DNA of 64,000 bases, taken from an uncultured Paraprevotella sp. (GTDB lineage Bacteria; Bacteroidota; Bacteroidia; Bacteroidales; Bacteroidaceae). The notes under the pieces are model-generated. The model had not been told where the DNA came from. It worked only from the letters and a program-made list of their open reading frames with translations, and did not search any database. Within the stretch, counting starts at the first letter, position 1; each line of letters opens with the position of its first letter. The DNA lies in NCBI GenBank assembly GCA_900548345.1, contig URKA01000001.1, positions 124,001-188,000 on the forward strand. The letters are read 5' to 3'. The position numbers and the translations under genes are program-made. Below, piece after piece: positions 43,495 through 51,981 of this stretch.

Positions 43495-44777
43495 GACAGT
43501 CCGAAGGCTTTTCTGATTTTATCCACATAGTCCAGTTTCTCCCATGTGAACAGCTCCACTTCAATGGTACGGGCCGGCATATAGCGGCTGTGGAACACTT
43601 TGATTTTCTTTTCAGGCACACGTCCCATGTGACCATAGGCCGCAGTCTCTTCGTAAATCGGATTACGCAGCTTCAGGCGGTCTTCGATGGCTTTCGGACG
43701 AAGGTCGAACATCTCGTCGATCTTCCTGGCAATCTCCCCGTCTGTCATGTTTACCCTGCCACGCCCGTAAGTATTTACATAAATGCTTACCGGACGTGCC
43801 ACGCCGATGGCATAACTGAGCTGCACCAGCATCTCGTCGGCCACACCAGCCGCCACCATGTTCTTGGCGATATGTCGCGCCGCATAAGCTGCCGAGCGGT
43901 CTACCTTGGAAGGGTCTTTCCCTGAGAAAGCCCCGCCGCCGTGAGCGCCTTTCCCGCCGTAAGTGTCTACAATGATTTTACGGCCTGTCAGTCCGGTGTC
44001 TCCGTGCGGACCTCCTATGACAAACTTCCCGGTGGGGTTCACATGGTACGTGATATGCTCGTCGAACAAGGCCAGTACAGCCGGATCATGCAGTTCGGCC
44101 ATTACACGCGGCATCAGTATCTGAATCACATCCTTGCGGATGACAGCCAACATCTGCATGTCGGCCTTCTCCTGGTCGCCGTCGATAGCCTTGATAAAAT
44201 CATCATGTTGCGTAGAGACGACAATCGTGTCTACACGGACCGGCTTGCCGTTCTCATCATATTCTATCGTCACCTGGCTTTTGGCGTCCGGACGAAGATA
44301 AGTCATTTCCTTGCCTTCGCGACGGATGTCGGCCAACACGCGCAGGATTCTGTGGCTGAGGTCAAGCGACAGCGGCATATAATTCTCCGTCTCGTTCGTG
44401 GCATAGCCGAACATCATGCCTTGGTCTCCCGCGCCCTGGTTCATCGGGTCCTCACGTTCCACACCGCGGTTGATGTCCGCACTCTGTTCATGAATGGCCG
44501 AGAACACGCCGCAACTCTCGGCCTCGAACTTGTATTCGGCCTTGGTATAACCGATACGGCGGATGGTACGCCGTGCTATTTCCTGCAGGTCGACATAAGC
44601 CGACGACTTGACCTCTCCGGCCAACACGACTTGTCCTGTAGTCACCAAAGTCTCACATGCCACCTTCGAATCCTTGTCGAAAGCCAGCAACTCATCCAAT
44701 ACGGCATCCGAAATCTGGTCTGCCACTTTGTCGGGATGCCCTTCGGACACCGACTCAGACGTAAATAAATAACCCAT
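43491..44777 (-). CDS. metK: S-adenosylmethionine synthetase
   Basis: 428 residues; makes SAM from methionine and ATP. Conserved segments: FTSESVSEGHPDKVADQISD with His14, GAGDQGMMFGYA, FVIGGPHGDTGLTGRKII, DTYGGKGAHGGGAFSGKD and ARPVSIYVNTYGRG. Somewhat longer than E. coli MetK (384), as usual in Bacteroidetes. First gene of metK - LOG - DUF4271 - hemD. The leader of about 135 bases carries an S-box-like sequence, which suggests feedback control by SAM. Confidence 0.97.
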   Translation of the reverse strand: MGYLFTSESVSEGHPDKVADQISDAVLDELLAFDKDSKVACETLVTTGQVVLAGEVKSSAYVDLQEIARRTIRRIGYTKAEYKFEAESCGVFSAIHEQSADINRGVEREDPMNQGAGDQGMMFGYATNETENYMPLSLDLSHRILRVLADIRREGKEMTYLRPDAKSQVTIEYDENGKPVRVDTIVVSTQHDDFIKAIDGDQEKADMQMLAVIRKDVIQILMPRVMAELHDPAVLALFDEHITYHVNPTGKFVIGGPHGDTGLTGRKIIVDTYGGKGAHGGGAFSGKDPSKVDRSAAYAARHIAKNMVAAGVADEMLVQLSYAIGVARPVSIYVNTYGRGRVNMTDGEIARKIDEMFDLRPKAIEDRLKLRNPIYEETAAYGHMGRVPEKKIKVFHSRYMPARTIEVELFTWEKLDYVDKIRKAFGLS

Positions 44778-44829
44778 TTCTACTTGTTCAATTAAATCAA
44801 TAAATAAATTAAAAACGGGGGGTCATTGG

Positions 44830-44912
44830 GAAGGAATGCGCTCAGTTTCAAAACTGTATTTAGCATTTTTTACCGTGGTTGCAAGCTGCCCAAATCTGTC
44901 CACACAATATTT
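44830..44912 (-). promoter_or_regulatory. metK: Candidate SAM-sensing (S-box-like) riboswitch in the metK leader
   Basis: Read on the minus strand, the leader contains CAGCTTGCAACC, then ACGGTAAAAAATGCTAAATA, then a CAGTTT/AAACTG hairpin. This order (GCAACC, GGT with TGCTAAAT, then a P4-like hairpin) is that of the 3' half of the SAM-I class core, but the usual long P3 arm is missing and I could not build a convincing P1 stem. Its place between the promoter box and metK supports a SAM switch. Confidence 0.6.
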
Positions 44913-44918
44913 CGGATG

Positions 44919-44926
44919 CAAAGGTA
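44919..44926 (-). promoter_or_regulatory. -7 promoter box for metK
   Basis: TACCTTTG on the minus strand, exact TAnnTTTG; transcription from here would include the whole S-box-like leader. Confidence 0.6.
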
Positions 44927-45001
44927 ATGAGAAAAAAAGGAAAATAGGGTAAGAAATACAATTATTTTATGGAAAGTTGGGATTTGCTTCTGTTTTTTTA
45001 T

Positions 45002-45009
45002 TACTTTTG
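45002..45009 (+). promoter_or_regulatory. -7 promoter box for the GH51/GH43 gene
   Basis: TACTTTTG, exact TAnnTTTG, 55 bases upstream of the ATG at 45065. It is the same eight bases as the -7 box of the PL11/GH cluster. Confidence 0.55.
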
Positions 45010-45064
45010 ACAGGAGAATCATCCTGACGTCTCAAGACAAACATTAACCTAAATATCAAATATC

Positions 45065-48000
45065 ATGAACCATTCTTTCTTTAAAAAAGTATTGATGGCT
45101 TCGGTGTGCGGATGCTGTTTCGCATCGGCTGGTGCACAGGTCACACTTAACATCGATGCCGGACAACGGGGACCGGCCATAGGCAACCGGCACTACGGCA
45201 TCTTCTTTGAGGAAATCAACCACGCCGGCGATGGCGGCCTGTATGCGGAACTCATTCAAAACCGCTCCTTTGAAGACAACGCGTCCAATCCCGACAAGTG
45301 GTGGACAGTGGAGAATGCCACAATGAGCCTCATTACGGACAATCTTCTGAACAATGTGCAAGAACATGCGTTGCGGGTGCAGTTTACCGGCAACGGCGAC
45401 GGCGTGCGCAACGAAGGCTTCTGGGGTATCAATGTAGTGAACGGACGCACCTACAAAGTCTCTCTCTGGGTGAGAAGCGAGGCCGGTTATAACGGAAGCC
45501 TGTATTTTGAATTGCAAAATGAAAACGGAGACCGTTTGGGACGCAAGGCCCAACTCGTCAGTATCAATTCGGAGTGGAAACAAATCACGGCGGAAATCAC
45601 CGCCACAGGAGATGACCCGAAAGGCTGGTTCGCCATCAAGGGCAGCAAAGCCGGCACAATTGACATAGATGTCGTCAGCCTCTTCCCTCCCACGTTCAAG
45701 GACCGTCCCAACGGCTGCCGTATTGACCTTGCAGAAATGCTTGCAGCCATGAAGCCTTCTTTCGTGCGCTTTCCCGGCGGATGCTATGTGGAAGGAGAAT
45801 ACGACAATGGCAAGACAAACCGTTTTGAATGGAAAAACACCGTGGGACCCATCGAGGAGCGTCCCGGCCATCTGAACAGGAACTGGAGATATAATGTGTC
45901 CGACGGCTTCGGATTCCATGAAATGTTGCAGCTCACCGAAGATTTGGGGGCCGAGCCTCTGTTTGTGGTGAACATGGGTATGGGACACGGCTGGTGCGTG
46001 GACTATAACAACATAGACGAATATATACAGGAAGCCCTCGATGCCATTGAATATTGCAACGGTGACGCCTCTACCACCAAATGGGGAGCATTACGCGCAC
46101 AAAACGGGCATCCCGAACCGTTTAACCTGCGCTTGTTGGAAATCGGAAATGAGAATTATAATTTTTCTTCCGACAACAACAATGACCAAAGCGACCATTA
46201 TGCCGAACGCTATTATCAATTCTATAAGGCCATCAAGGCAAAATATCCCGAAGTGTTACTTATAGGTAATGTGGAAGCGTGGGGAACCGATGCGCCGAGC
46301 TGGCGCAATCCTTATCCGGTAGAGGCCGTGGACGAACATTATTACCGGTCGCCGGACTGGTTTCTTAACCAATATAACAAGTATGACACGTACAGCCGCT
46401 CAAGCTACAAGGTATATGTAGGAGAATATGCCGTTACACAGAATTTCGGTGTCAACGGACATCTGAATGCGGCACTGGGCGAAGCCGTCTACATGCAAGG
46501 TATGGAAAACAATTCCGACGTGTGCATCATGAACAGCTACGCCCCGATTTTCGTCAATGAGGACCATGTCAACCCGTGGCGCCCCGACATGATTCGTTTC
46601 AACAGCCGGGAAAGCTACGGCACACCCTCGTACTACGTACAGCAACTTATGCCAAGCCATATCGGAAAACAAAATGTGAAATGGACGGAAGAGGGCAATC
46701 TTTCGCGTCAGGAAGGTGCCTTCGGCCTCAGCACATGGAATACGATTGCCACATTCGACAATGTGAGCGTCACAAATGGAGACGGAGGCGTGATATTCAG
46801 TGACGACTTCTCTACACAAAAGAGCGAATGGAGTGCCAACGGAGGCACGTGGTCTACAGCAAACGGAGTACTCCGGCAAAGTAGTTCCGGCACACAAGGC
46901 CAGTTATACGTATGCCATGTAAAGGCCGGTACAAAGTATACTTTTGAAGTGGATGCCACGAAAGTGAATGGAGCGGAAGGTTTCCTTATCGCATTCAACT
47001 ATGTCGACACCGACAACTACTGTTGGTGGAACCTTGGCGGATGGGGCAACACGAAACATGCCGTAGAGGTCTGCACAAACGGGAACAAGACAACGGTGGC
47101 CGAGACATCCGCATCCCTGGAAAACAACAAAACCTACCATATCAGGATAGAGGTGGATGGGAACCATGTGGTTTGCTATCTGGACAATCAGGTAGTGCAT
47201 GACTTCAACCTGCCGGATGCCCGTAAGATATATGTCTCGTCAAGCATCGACGATGAGGAAGGTATGATGTACCTGAAACTGGTCAACCCCAATGCTACGG
47301 CGCAAACTGCGACCGTCAACATGGCCAATGCCACCATCACGGACGGAGAGGTCGTGGTGCTGTCCAGTGCCAGCGGATTGGACGAAAACACGACGGACAA
47401 TCCGAGAAATGTGGTACCTGTGGAACGCACGCTCAACATCTCAGGTCAAACGTTCGTGTACGAGGTTCCGGCTTATTCGCTGAATATTCTCAAACTGAAG
47501 GTGACCGATGTGAATATCGTACCGGAAGTGAAGGAAGAGATGCCCGCCCCTCTCGTGAGATATTCTTTCGAGAACGGGACGCCGACGGACGACAGCCACA
47601 CGTTCCAAGGCGAACTCCATAATGCTGTCATCGCCGATATGGATGACGGCAATAAGGCCCTTTATTTCCCCTCCGATTCGCAGGACAGCTACATGGATTT
47701 AGGAACCGACATGGCAAAAAGCGTGATGGGAAAACTCACCGGAGACTACTCGGTCTCCATCGACATGCTGTTTCCCGACGCTGGAAACCTGAAGGAATAT
47801 TGCTGGGCTTATGGCCTGAGCAACGGAACGGAACAATTCGTAGGGCTGATTAATACAGCGAATAATACCAACTGGTATTACACCATCAAGAACAGGACTT
47901 CTGCCGAAGACATCAAGTCCGGTTCCGGACTGACTTACAACGAATGGCACAATGTGACCATGACCAAACAGGGAAACATCGGACGGATTTACGTAGACGG

Positions 48001-50356
48001 CTACCTGCTGAAAGAACTCACAAGCATACTCTCACCTGCAGACATAGCATCGACAATAACGGAAGCCTATCTCGGACGCTCGCCTTTCTCGGCCGACGCC
48101 TGCATCTCCAACGCCTATTTCGACAATTTCCAAATCTTCGGGGAGGCATTGACCGCACAACAGGTCAGGCAACTTTATGAGGACGTGAACGGACGAAGCA
48201 TTTACTCGTCCACAGCCATAATAGACACCGAACTTACGGCACTGATGGTCTATGGCAGTAAACTCAACCTGCTGCACGCCACCACAGAACTGCCTACAAA
48301 GACAAATAATGGCACCACTCTGGAGTGGACATTGCATGACGACCACAGCGAAGACATAGCGCAGGAAGGTAATACACTTATCGTAAACAGACTGCCGCAA
48401 GGCGATGAACCGGTCTATTCCGGCACAATAGGCGTACTGTTGCACGGAAAAAACTGGGACAGGTACATGCAGTTTCCGGTTATCCTTGCTCCCGACGACA
48501 AGAAATACGGCTATCTGTACTGCTTTATGAACGCCGGCAAGGAAATCACAAACTATGCCTTGGGCAGTAAGGAAAGCAAGGGGCAAGAGTTCAACGTACT
48601 GTTGGGCGGCGAGGAAATCTTCGACACTTCCGAACTGGCCGGTATCGAAGGGGGCACACGCGATGCCTTCCTTGCCCGTGGAGAAGCCGGCGACGGCTAT
48701 CTGATGACCACCACCGACATGCAGGTGGCTGTCACCGGTTCGTGGTTCAACCACGGCATGAACCTGCTCCACTCGGACGACCTCATCCATTGGACAAGCA
48801 CCACCTTCCGGTTCACCGACGGCAAACGCATCTTCTCCGACCCGGAGGCTGATACGGGTGTCTACTCCACCGACGAGGAATACGCCAAGATTAACCGCGT
48901 ATGGGCGCCGCAAGTGATTTGGGACAAGGACTACAACGGCGGCGAGGGAGCCTACCTTGTATATTACTCCCTGCTCTCTTCCAACGAGGGCGATGACCAC
49001 GACCGTATCTTCTATTCCTACGCCAACCGCGACTTCACCACCCTGACACAGCCCCGCCTGTTCTTCGACCCCGGCATCTCGGTCATCGACGGCGACATCG
49101 TGTACAATCCTTACGACGGTCTTTATCACATGTTCTACAAACGCGAAACAGCATCCGGAACTGCCAGGGGCATCTATGAAGCCACTTCTCCCGTACTGGT
49201 GGGCGGCAAGTGGACCGAAGTGATGCACGTCACTAACGAAGGCTCCAACCAGGTGGAAGGCTCAAGCTGCATACGCCGTATCAACGAGGATGTGTACAAC
49301 CTCTACTATATGCGCTATTCCGGAGGTTCCGCCTACAAATATTGCGAACTCGACCACATGGGACTGAACCATACCTCATCCTCCAACCTGAGGGGCACGG
49401 GTGCGTTCCAGCACGGTTCTTTCATGACCGTTACGGAAGAAGAGTATGTGATGTTACAGGCCTGGAGCGATGTGAAATTGCTTCTGCCTTCGGTCGAGGC
49501 AGCAAAAGCCGAGTCCGGCTCGCACGTGTTTGACGAGGCCATCGCACAGGCCAAAGCGGCTCTGGAGATGACCGATGTGACCACGCTGAGTATAGAACTG
49601 CCGAAAGCTTATCAGGCACTATTGGATGCGCAGGATGCCTATAAGCAGGAACTGTGCGACAAGGCTGATGAGAAGAATCCGGCCGACCTGACTTTCCTAC
49701 TCGTCAATCCGGACTTTTCGAATGGTGGTACGGGATGGAACGGTACGTCGTTCACCGATGTGGCCTCCGGCGTGGCGGAACAGTGGAACAAGAACTTCGA
49801 CAATTATCAGGTGCTGACAGGCATGCCGGACGGAGACTACCGTTTCTTCTGTCAAGGCTTCTATCGTTTCGGGACCGTGGCAGACGCTTACACGGCTCAT
49901 CAGAACGGAAGCGAAGAACTGCGTGCCGAACTGTACATGAATGACGCTTCCGCATCTTTCATTTCCCTGTACTCGGAATCCGACGACTACACCTATAGTC
50001 CGCGCTACACTTATCCTGATAATATAGGCGGGGCTTCTGCGGCATTCAATAAGGATGGTAACTATCACGGAAATACAGTGAACTTCCATCTGGCACAGAA
50101 AGGCGACCTGAAAGTGGGTATGCGTAACCATGCCAGTGTCTATGCCGACTGGACCTGTTTCGACAATTTCCATCTGTATTATCTGGGCGGCAGCACAGGC
50201 ATCAATGAGGTAAACGCACCGGCTTCGGATGTTCCGGTAGATGTCTATACCCTCAGCGGCGTGAAGGTGCGACACGATGTCATGCCGGAAAAGGCCGTTA
50301 AAGGCCTTCCCGCAGGTATATATATAATAGGTAAGAAGAAAGTGGTGGTGAAATAG
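45065..50356 (+). CDS. Giant GH51-LamG-GH43 arabinan-degrading protein
   Basis: 1763 residues; signal peptide ending about SAGA. Residues 25-560 plus about 725-815 form a GH51-type alpha-L-arabinofuranosidase: acid/base Glu363 in LLEIGNENYN and nucleophile Glu454 in KVYVGEYAV, with FVRFPGGCYVEGEY. A jelly-roll of about 160 residues (570-735; FSDDFSTQKSEWSANGG) is inserted before the end of its beta domain. Then a LamG-like domain (828-1045), an Ig-like domain (1050-1143) and a GH43-like propeller (1147-1460; GGTRDAFLARGE, RVWAPQVIWDKDYNGG). A helical FIVAR-like segment (to 1540), a galactose-binding-like module (1545-1718) and a C-terminal sorting-like tail (LPAGIYIIGKKKVVVK) complete it. Likely exported and cell-surface; two hydrolases on one chain suggest coordinated removal of arabinan branches. 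It stands alone between metK and the kinase gene. Confidence 0.87.
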   Translation: MNHSFFKKVLMASVCGCCFASAGAQVTLNIDAGQRGPAIGNRHYGIFFEEINHAGDGGLYAELIQNRSFEDNASNPDKWWTVENATMSLITDNLLNNVQEHALRVQFTGNGDGVRNEGFWGINVVNGRTYKVSLWVRSEAGYNGSLYFELQNENGDRLGRKAQLVSINSEWKQITAEITATGDDPKGWFAIKGSKAGTIDIDVVSLFPPTFKDRPNGCRIDLAEMLAAMKPSFVRFPGGCYVEGEYDNGKTNRFEWKNTVGPIEERPGHLNRNWRYNVSDGFGFHEMLQLTEDLGAEPLFVVNMGMGHGWCVDYNNIDEYIQEALDAIEYCNGDASTTKWGALRAQNGHPEPFNLRLLEIGNENYNFSSDNNNDQSDHYAERYYQFYKAIKAKYPEVLLIGNVEAWGTDAPSWRNPYPVEAVDEHYYRSPDWFLNQYNKYDTYSRSSYKVYVGEYAVTQNFGVNGHLNAALGEAVYMQGMENNSDVCIMNSYAPIFVNEDHVNPWRPDMIRFNSRESYGTPSYYVQQLMPSHIGKQNVKWTEEGNLSRQEGAFGLSTWNTIATFDNVSVTNGDGGVIFSDDFSTQKSEWSANGGTWSTANGVLRQSSSGTQGQLYVCHVKAGTKYTFEVDATKVNGAEGFLIAFNYVDTDNYCWWNLGGWGNTKHAVEVCTNGNKTTVAETSASLENNKTYHIRIEVDGNHVVCYLDNQVVHDFNLPDARKIYVSSSIDDEEGMMYLKLVNPNATAQTATVNMANATITDGEVVVLSSASGLDENTTDNPRNVVPVERTLNISGQTFVYEVPAYSLNILKLKVTDVNIVPEVKEEMPAPLVRYSFENGTPTDDSHTFQGELHNAVIADMDDGNKALYFPSDSQDSYMDLGTDMAKSVMGKLTGDYSVSIDMLFPDAGNLKEYCWAYGLSNGTEQFVGLINTANNTNWYYTIKNRTSAEDIKSGSGLTYNEWHNVTMTKQGNIGRIYVDGYLLKELTSILSPADIASTITEAYLGRSPFSADACISNAYFDNFQIFGEALTAQQVRQLYEDVNGRSIYSSTAIIDTELTALMVYGSKLNLLHATTELPTKTNNGTTLEWTLHDDHSEDIAQEGNTLIVNRLPQGDEPVYSGTIGVLLHGKNWDRYMQFPVILAPDDKKYGYLYCFMNAGKEITNYALGSKESKGQEFNVLLGGEEIFDTSELAGIEGGTRDAFLARGEAGDGYLMTTTDMQVAVTGSWFNHGMNLLHSDDLIHWTSTTFRFTDGKRIFSDPEADTGVYSTDEEYAKINRVWAPQVIWDKDYNGGEGAYLVYYSLLSSNEGDDHDRIFYSYANRDFTTLTQPRLFFDPGISVIDGDIVYNPYDGLYHMFYKRETASGTARGIYEATSPVLVGGKWTEVMHVTNEGSNQVEGSSCIRRINEDVYNLYYMRYSGGSAYKYCELDHMGLNHTSSSNLRGTGAFQHGSFMTVTEEEYVMLQAWSDVKLLLPSVEAAKAESGSHVFDEAIAQAKAALEMTDVTTLSIELPKAYQALLDAQDAYKQELCDKADEKNPADLTFLLVNPDFSNGGTGWNGTSFTDVASGVAEQWNKNFDNYQVLTGMPDGDYRFFCQGFYRFGTVADAYTAHQNGSEELRAELYMNDASASFISLYSESDDYTYSPRYTYPDNIGGASAAFNKDGNYHGNTVNFHLAQKGDLKVGMRNHASVYADWTCFDNFHLYYLGGSTGINEVNAPASDVPVDVYTLSGVKVRHDVMPEKAVKGLPAGIYIIGKKKVVVK

Positions 50357-50400
50357 TTCTTCATTTCCCTCTCAATTCATCTTACAGACTGATGTCAAGG

Positions 50401-51363
50401 TTATTTCCGGGGCGTAATTTCTTGTATGGTCTGGAAATCCACAGCACGGTTGCCATCTACGGACACAGCACCACTGTCGTTTGTCCTATGGATGGCAACC
50501 GTTTGTGCATGGCGGTAAAGGGTTGCGGCAATGTAGCCGGACAATACTACGACTGCAGCTATCAGTAACGACAGGTAGATATGGCTTCGATAAGACCGTT
50601 GGACCTGTGGCATGATTTGCGATACGGATGCAGGCCGCGCAGCGGGGTCATGCCGAATGCATATCTTAGCTATCCGGCGCAGGTCGCGGCTTCCCGTAGC
50701 TTCGGCCATTCCGTTTACCACCATGCCCAGTGAATAAATGTCTGACTTCACATTAGGTCGGGCATCAGGCAGCAGTTGCTCCGGTGCAATGTAGTTCAGA
50801 CTGCCTGCCGGGCATTTCAGTACGCAATGGGCATCGCTGTCTGACAGACTGAAGTCAATCAGTTTCACGTTCCGTCCGTTGTGGGTAATGATAATGTTCT
50901 CCGGCTTCAAGTCACGGTGTATCACTTGTTTGCAGTGCAGGTATTCCAGCGCATCCATCAATTGCCGTGTCAAGTGCAAGGCAAAGTCGGTGGTAAGCAA
51001 ACCTTTGTCCATGATTTCTCTTAACGTATCCCCATCCACATATTCCATAATGATGGTAGGCCCCAATCCATCCACTTCTTCCATTCCTATTGTCCTGCAG
51101 ATGTGCGGATGGTCTATCAGCAAGCCAATCTCAAACTCCTTGACCAATGCCTGCCGATACACGGGAGTGTACAGAAATTCCGGCCTCAGACATTTCAGCA
51201 CGTAGAGCTTGTCGTAGCGAACGGCGGTAAACAGCCGGGCGGGGCCGGATTCAGACACATAATATTCGTGCAGGTCCGTGAACTTGCGGTAAGTATCTAT
51301 CGGCTTGTCTGCCATGATTTCTTCTTTCAGGTCGTTTACAAATCCCGAACTTTCATTTTCCAT
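50401..51363 (-). CDS. Transmembrane Ser/Thr protein kinase
   Basis: 320 residues. Hanks-type kinase domain at about 25-250: catalytic Lys57 (LYVLKCLRP), catalytic loop HRDLKPEN at 149-156, activation region LIDFSLSD at 168-175, APE at 193-195, and the SDIYSLGMVV helix. Two deviations: the glycine-rich loop is barely recognisable (VSESGPARLFTA) and DFG is DFS. One membrane helix (about 262-283) puts a ~37-residue tail outside. The closest start could also be Met17. Last gene of the minus-strand operon of surface lipoproteins; it follows a small DNA-binding-like protein by 16 bases and converges on the GH51/GH43 gene. Confidence 0.9.
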   Translation of the reverse strand: MENESSGFVNDLKEEIMADKPIDTYRKFTDLHEYYVSESGPARLFTAVRYDKLYVLKCLRPEFLYTPVYRQALVKEFEIGLLIDHPHICRTIGMEEVDGLGPTIIMEYVDGDTLREIMDKGLLTTDFALHLTRQLMDALEYLHCKQVIHRDLKPENIIITHNGRNVKLIDFSLSDSDAHCVLKCPAGSLNYIAPEQLLPDARPNVKSDIYSLGMVVNGMAEATGSRDLRRIAKICIRHDPAARPASVSQIMPQVQRSYRSHIYLSLLIAAVVVLSGYIAATLYRHAQTVAIHRTNDSGAVSVDGNRAVDFQTIQEITPRK

Positions 51364-51379
51364 ATCCTGGTCTTGAGGG

Positions 51380-51955
51380 TTATTCGTTTGTTTTTATGAT
51401 TTGCAGGGTGGAAAGTCCGCTCTGACGGGCCGCCACGAAAGGAGCCGTACGCTCTCCATCACGTTCAATGTAGGGGAGGTACAATGGCTTTCCTTTGATG
51501 AAGCAACCGGCCACAAAACGGTCGCCAGCATGCAGCTTGCTGTTCTCCGAAGCGGTCACTTCAAAACGGTTTCCCCCCAAATAATGCAATTTTACCAGAC
51601 GGTTGGGGCACCATCCTATATCCACCCTCTCGCCCGGTTCCAAATCACTGCTTATCACCTGTTCGGCATTGAAGAACGAAGAGTTGGACAGATGGCGCAT
51701 CTGCAGCCATTCTACGAATTCGGCATAATCTTTATGACCTACATACTGCGACAAGATATCAAGGGTCATTCCACGACTTCTATGCTCGTCCTTCACATAG
51801 CCCCATATTCGTTTTAAGGTAGAGGCAGAAAGGGTCTTGTTAATCTTTCGCTTCATGTGGTAGGAGAACTCCTCAAAGTCGGTCGTGGTATTTAAGGCTT
51901 TCCCATAAGTCTCCACTACCAATATCTTCAATTTCTCAATTTCCGGATTTGCCAT
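51380..51955 (-). CDS. Bacteroidetes-specific protein with helix-turn-helix-like N-terminal part
   Basis: 191 residues from the ATG at 51955 (MANPEIEKLKILVVETYG). I know no named function. The N-terminal ~95 residues are helical with FSYHMKRKINKTLSASTLKR, IWGYVKDEHRSRGMTLDILS and QYVGHKDYAEFVEWLQ, a pattern repeatedly found in Bacteroidetes proteins that looks like a helix-turn-helix DNA-binding unit. The C-terminal half is beta-rich (LEPGERVDIGWCPNRLVKLHYLG). Being encoded directly before the kinase, it could be its substrate or the output regulator of the cluster; that is inference. Confidence 0.65.
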   Translation of the reverse strand: MANPEIEKLKILVVETYGKALNTTTDFEEFSYHMKRKINKTLSASTLKRIWGYVKDEHRSRGMTLDILSQYVGHKDYAEFVEWLQMRHLSNSSFFNAEQVISSDLEPGERVDIGWCPNRLVKLHYLGGNRFEVTASENSKLHAGDRFVAGCFIKGKPLYLPYIERDGERTAPFVAARQSGLSTLQIIKTNE

Positions 51956-51981
51956 CTTTTTCAGTCTTTTATTTGGATTTG

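Noticed and set aside
48032..49228. Minus-strand open frame of 398 codons inside the GH51/GH43 gene
   Set aside because: Antisense shadow; the plus strand is continuous with recognisable LamG and GH43 domains.
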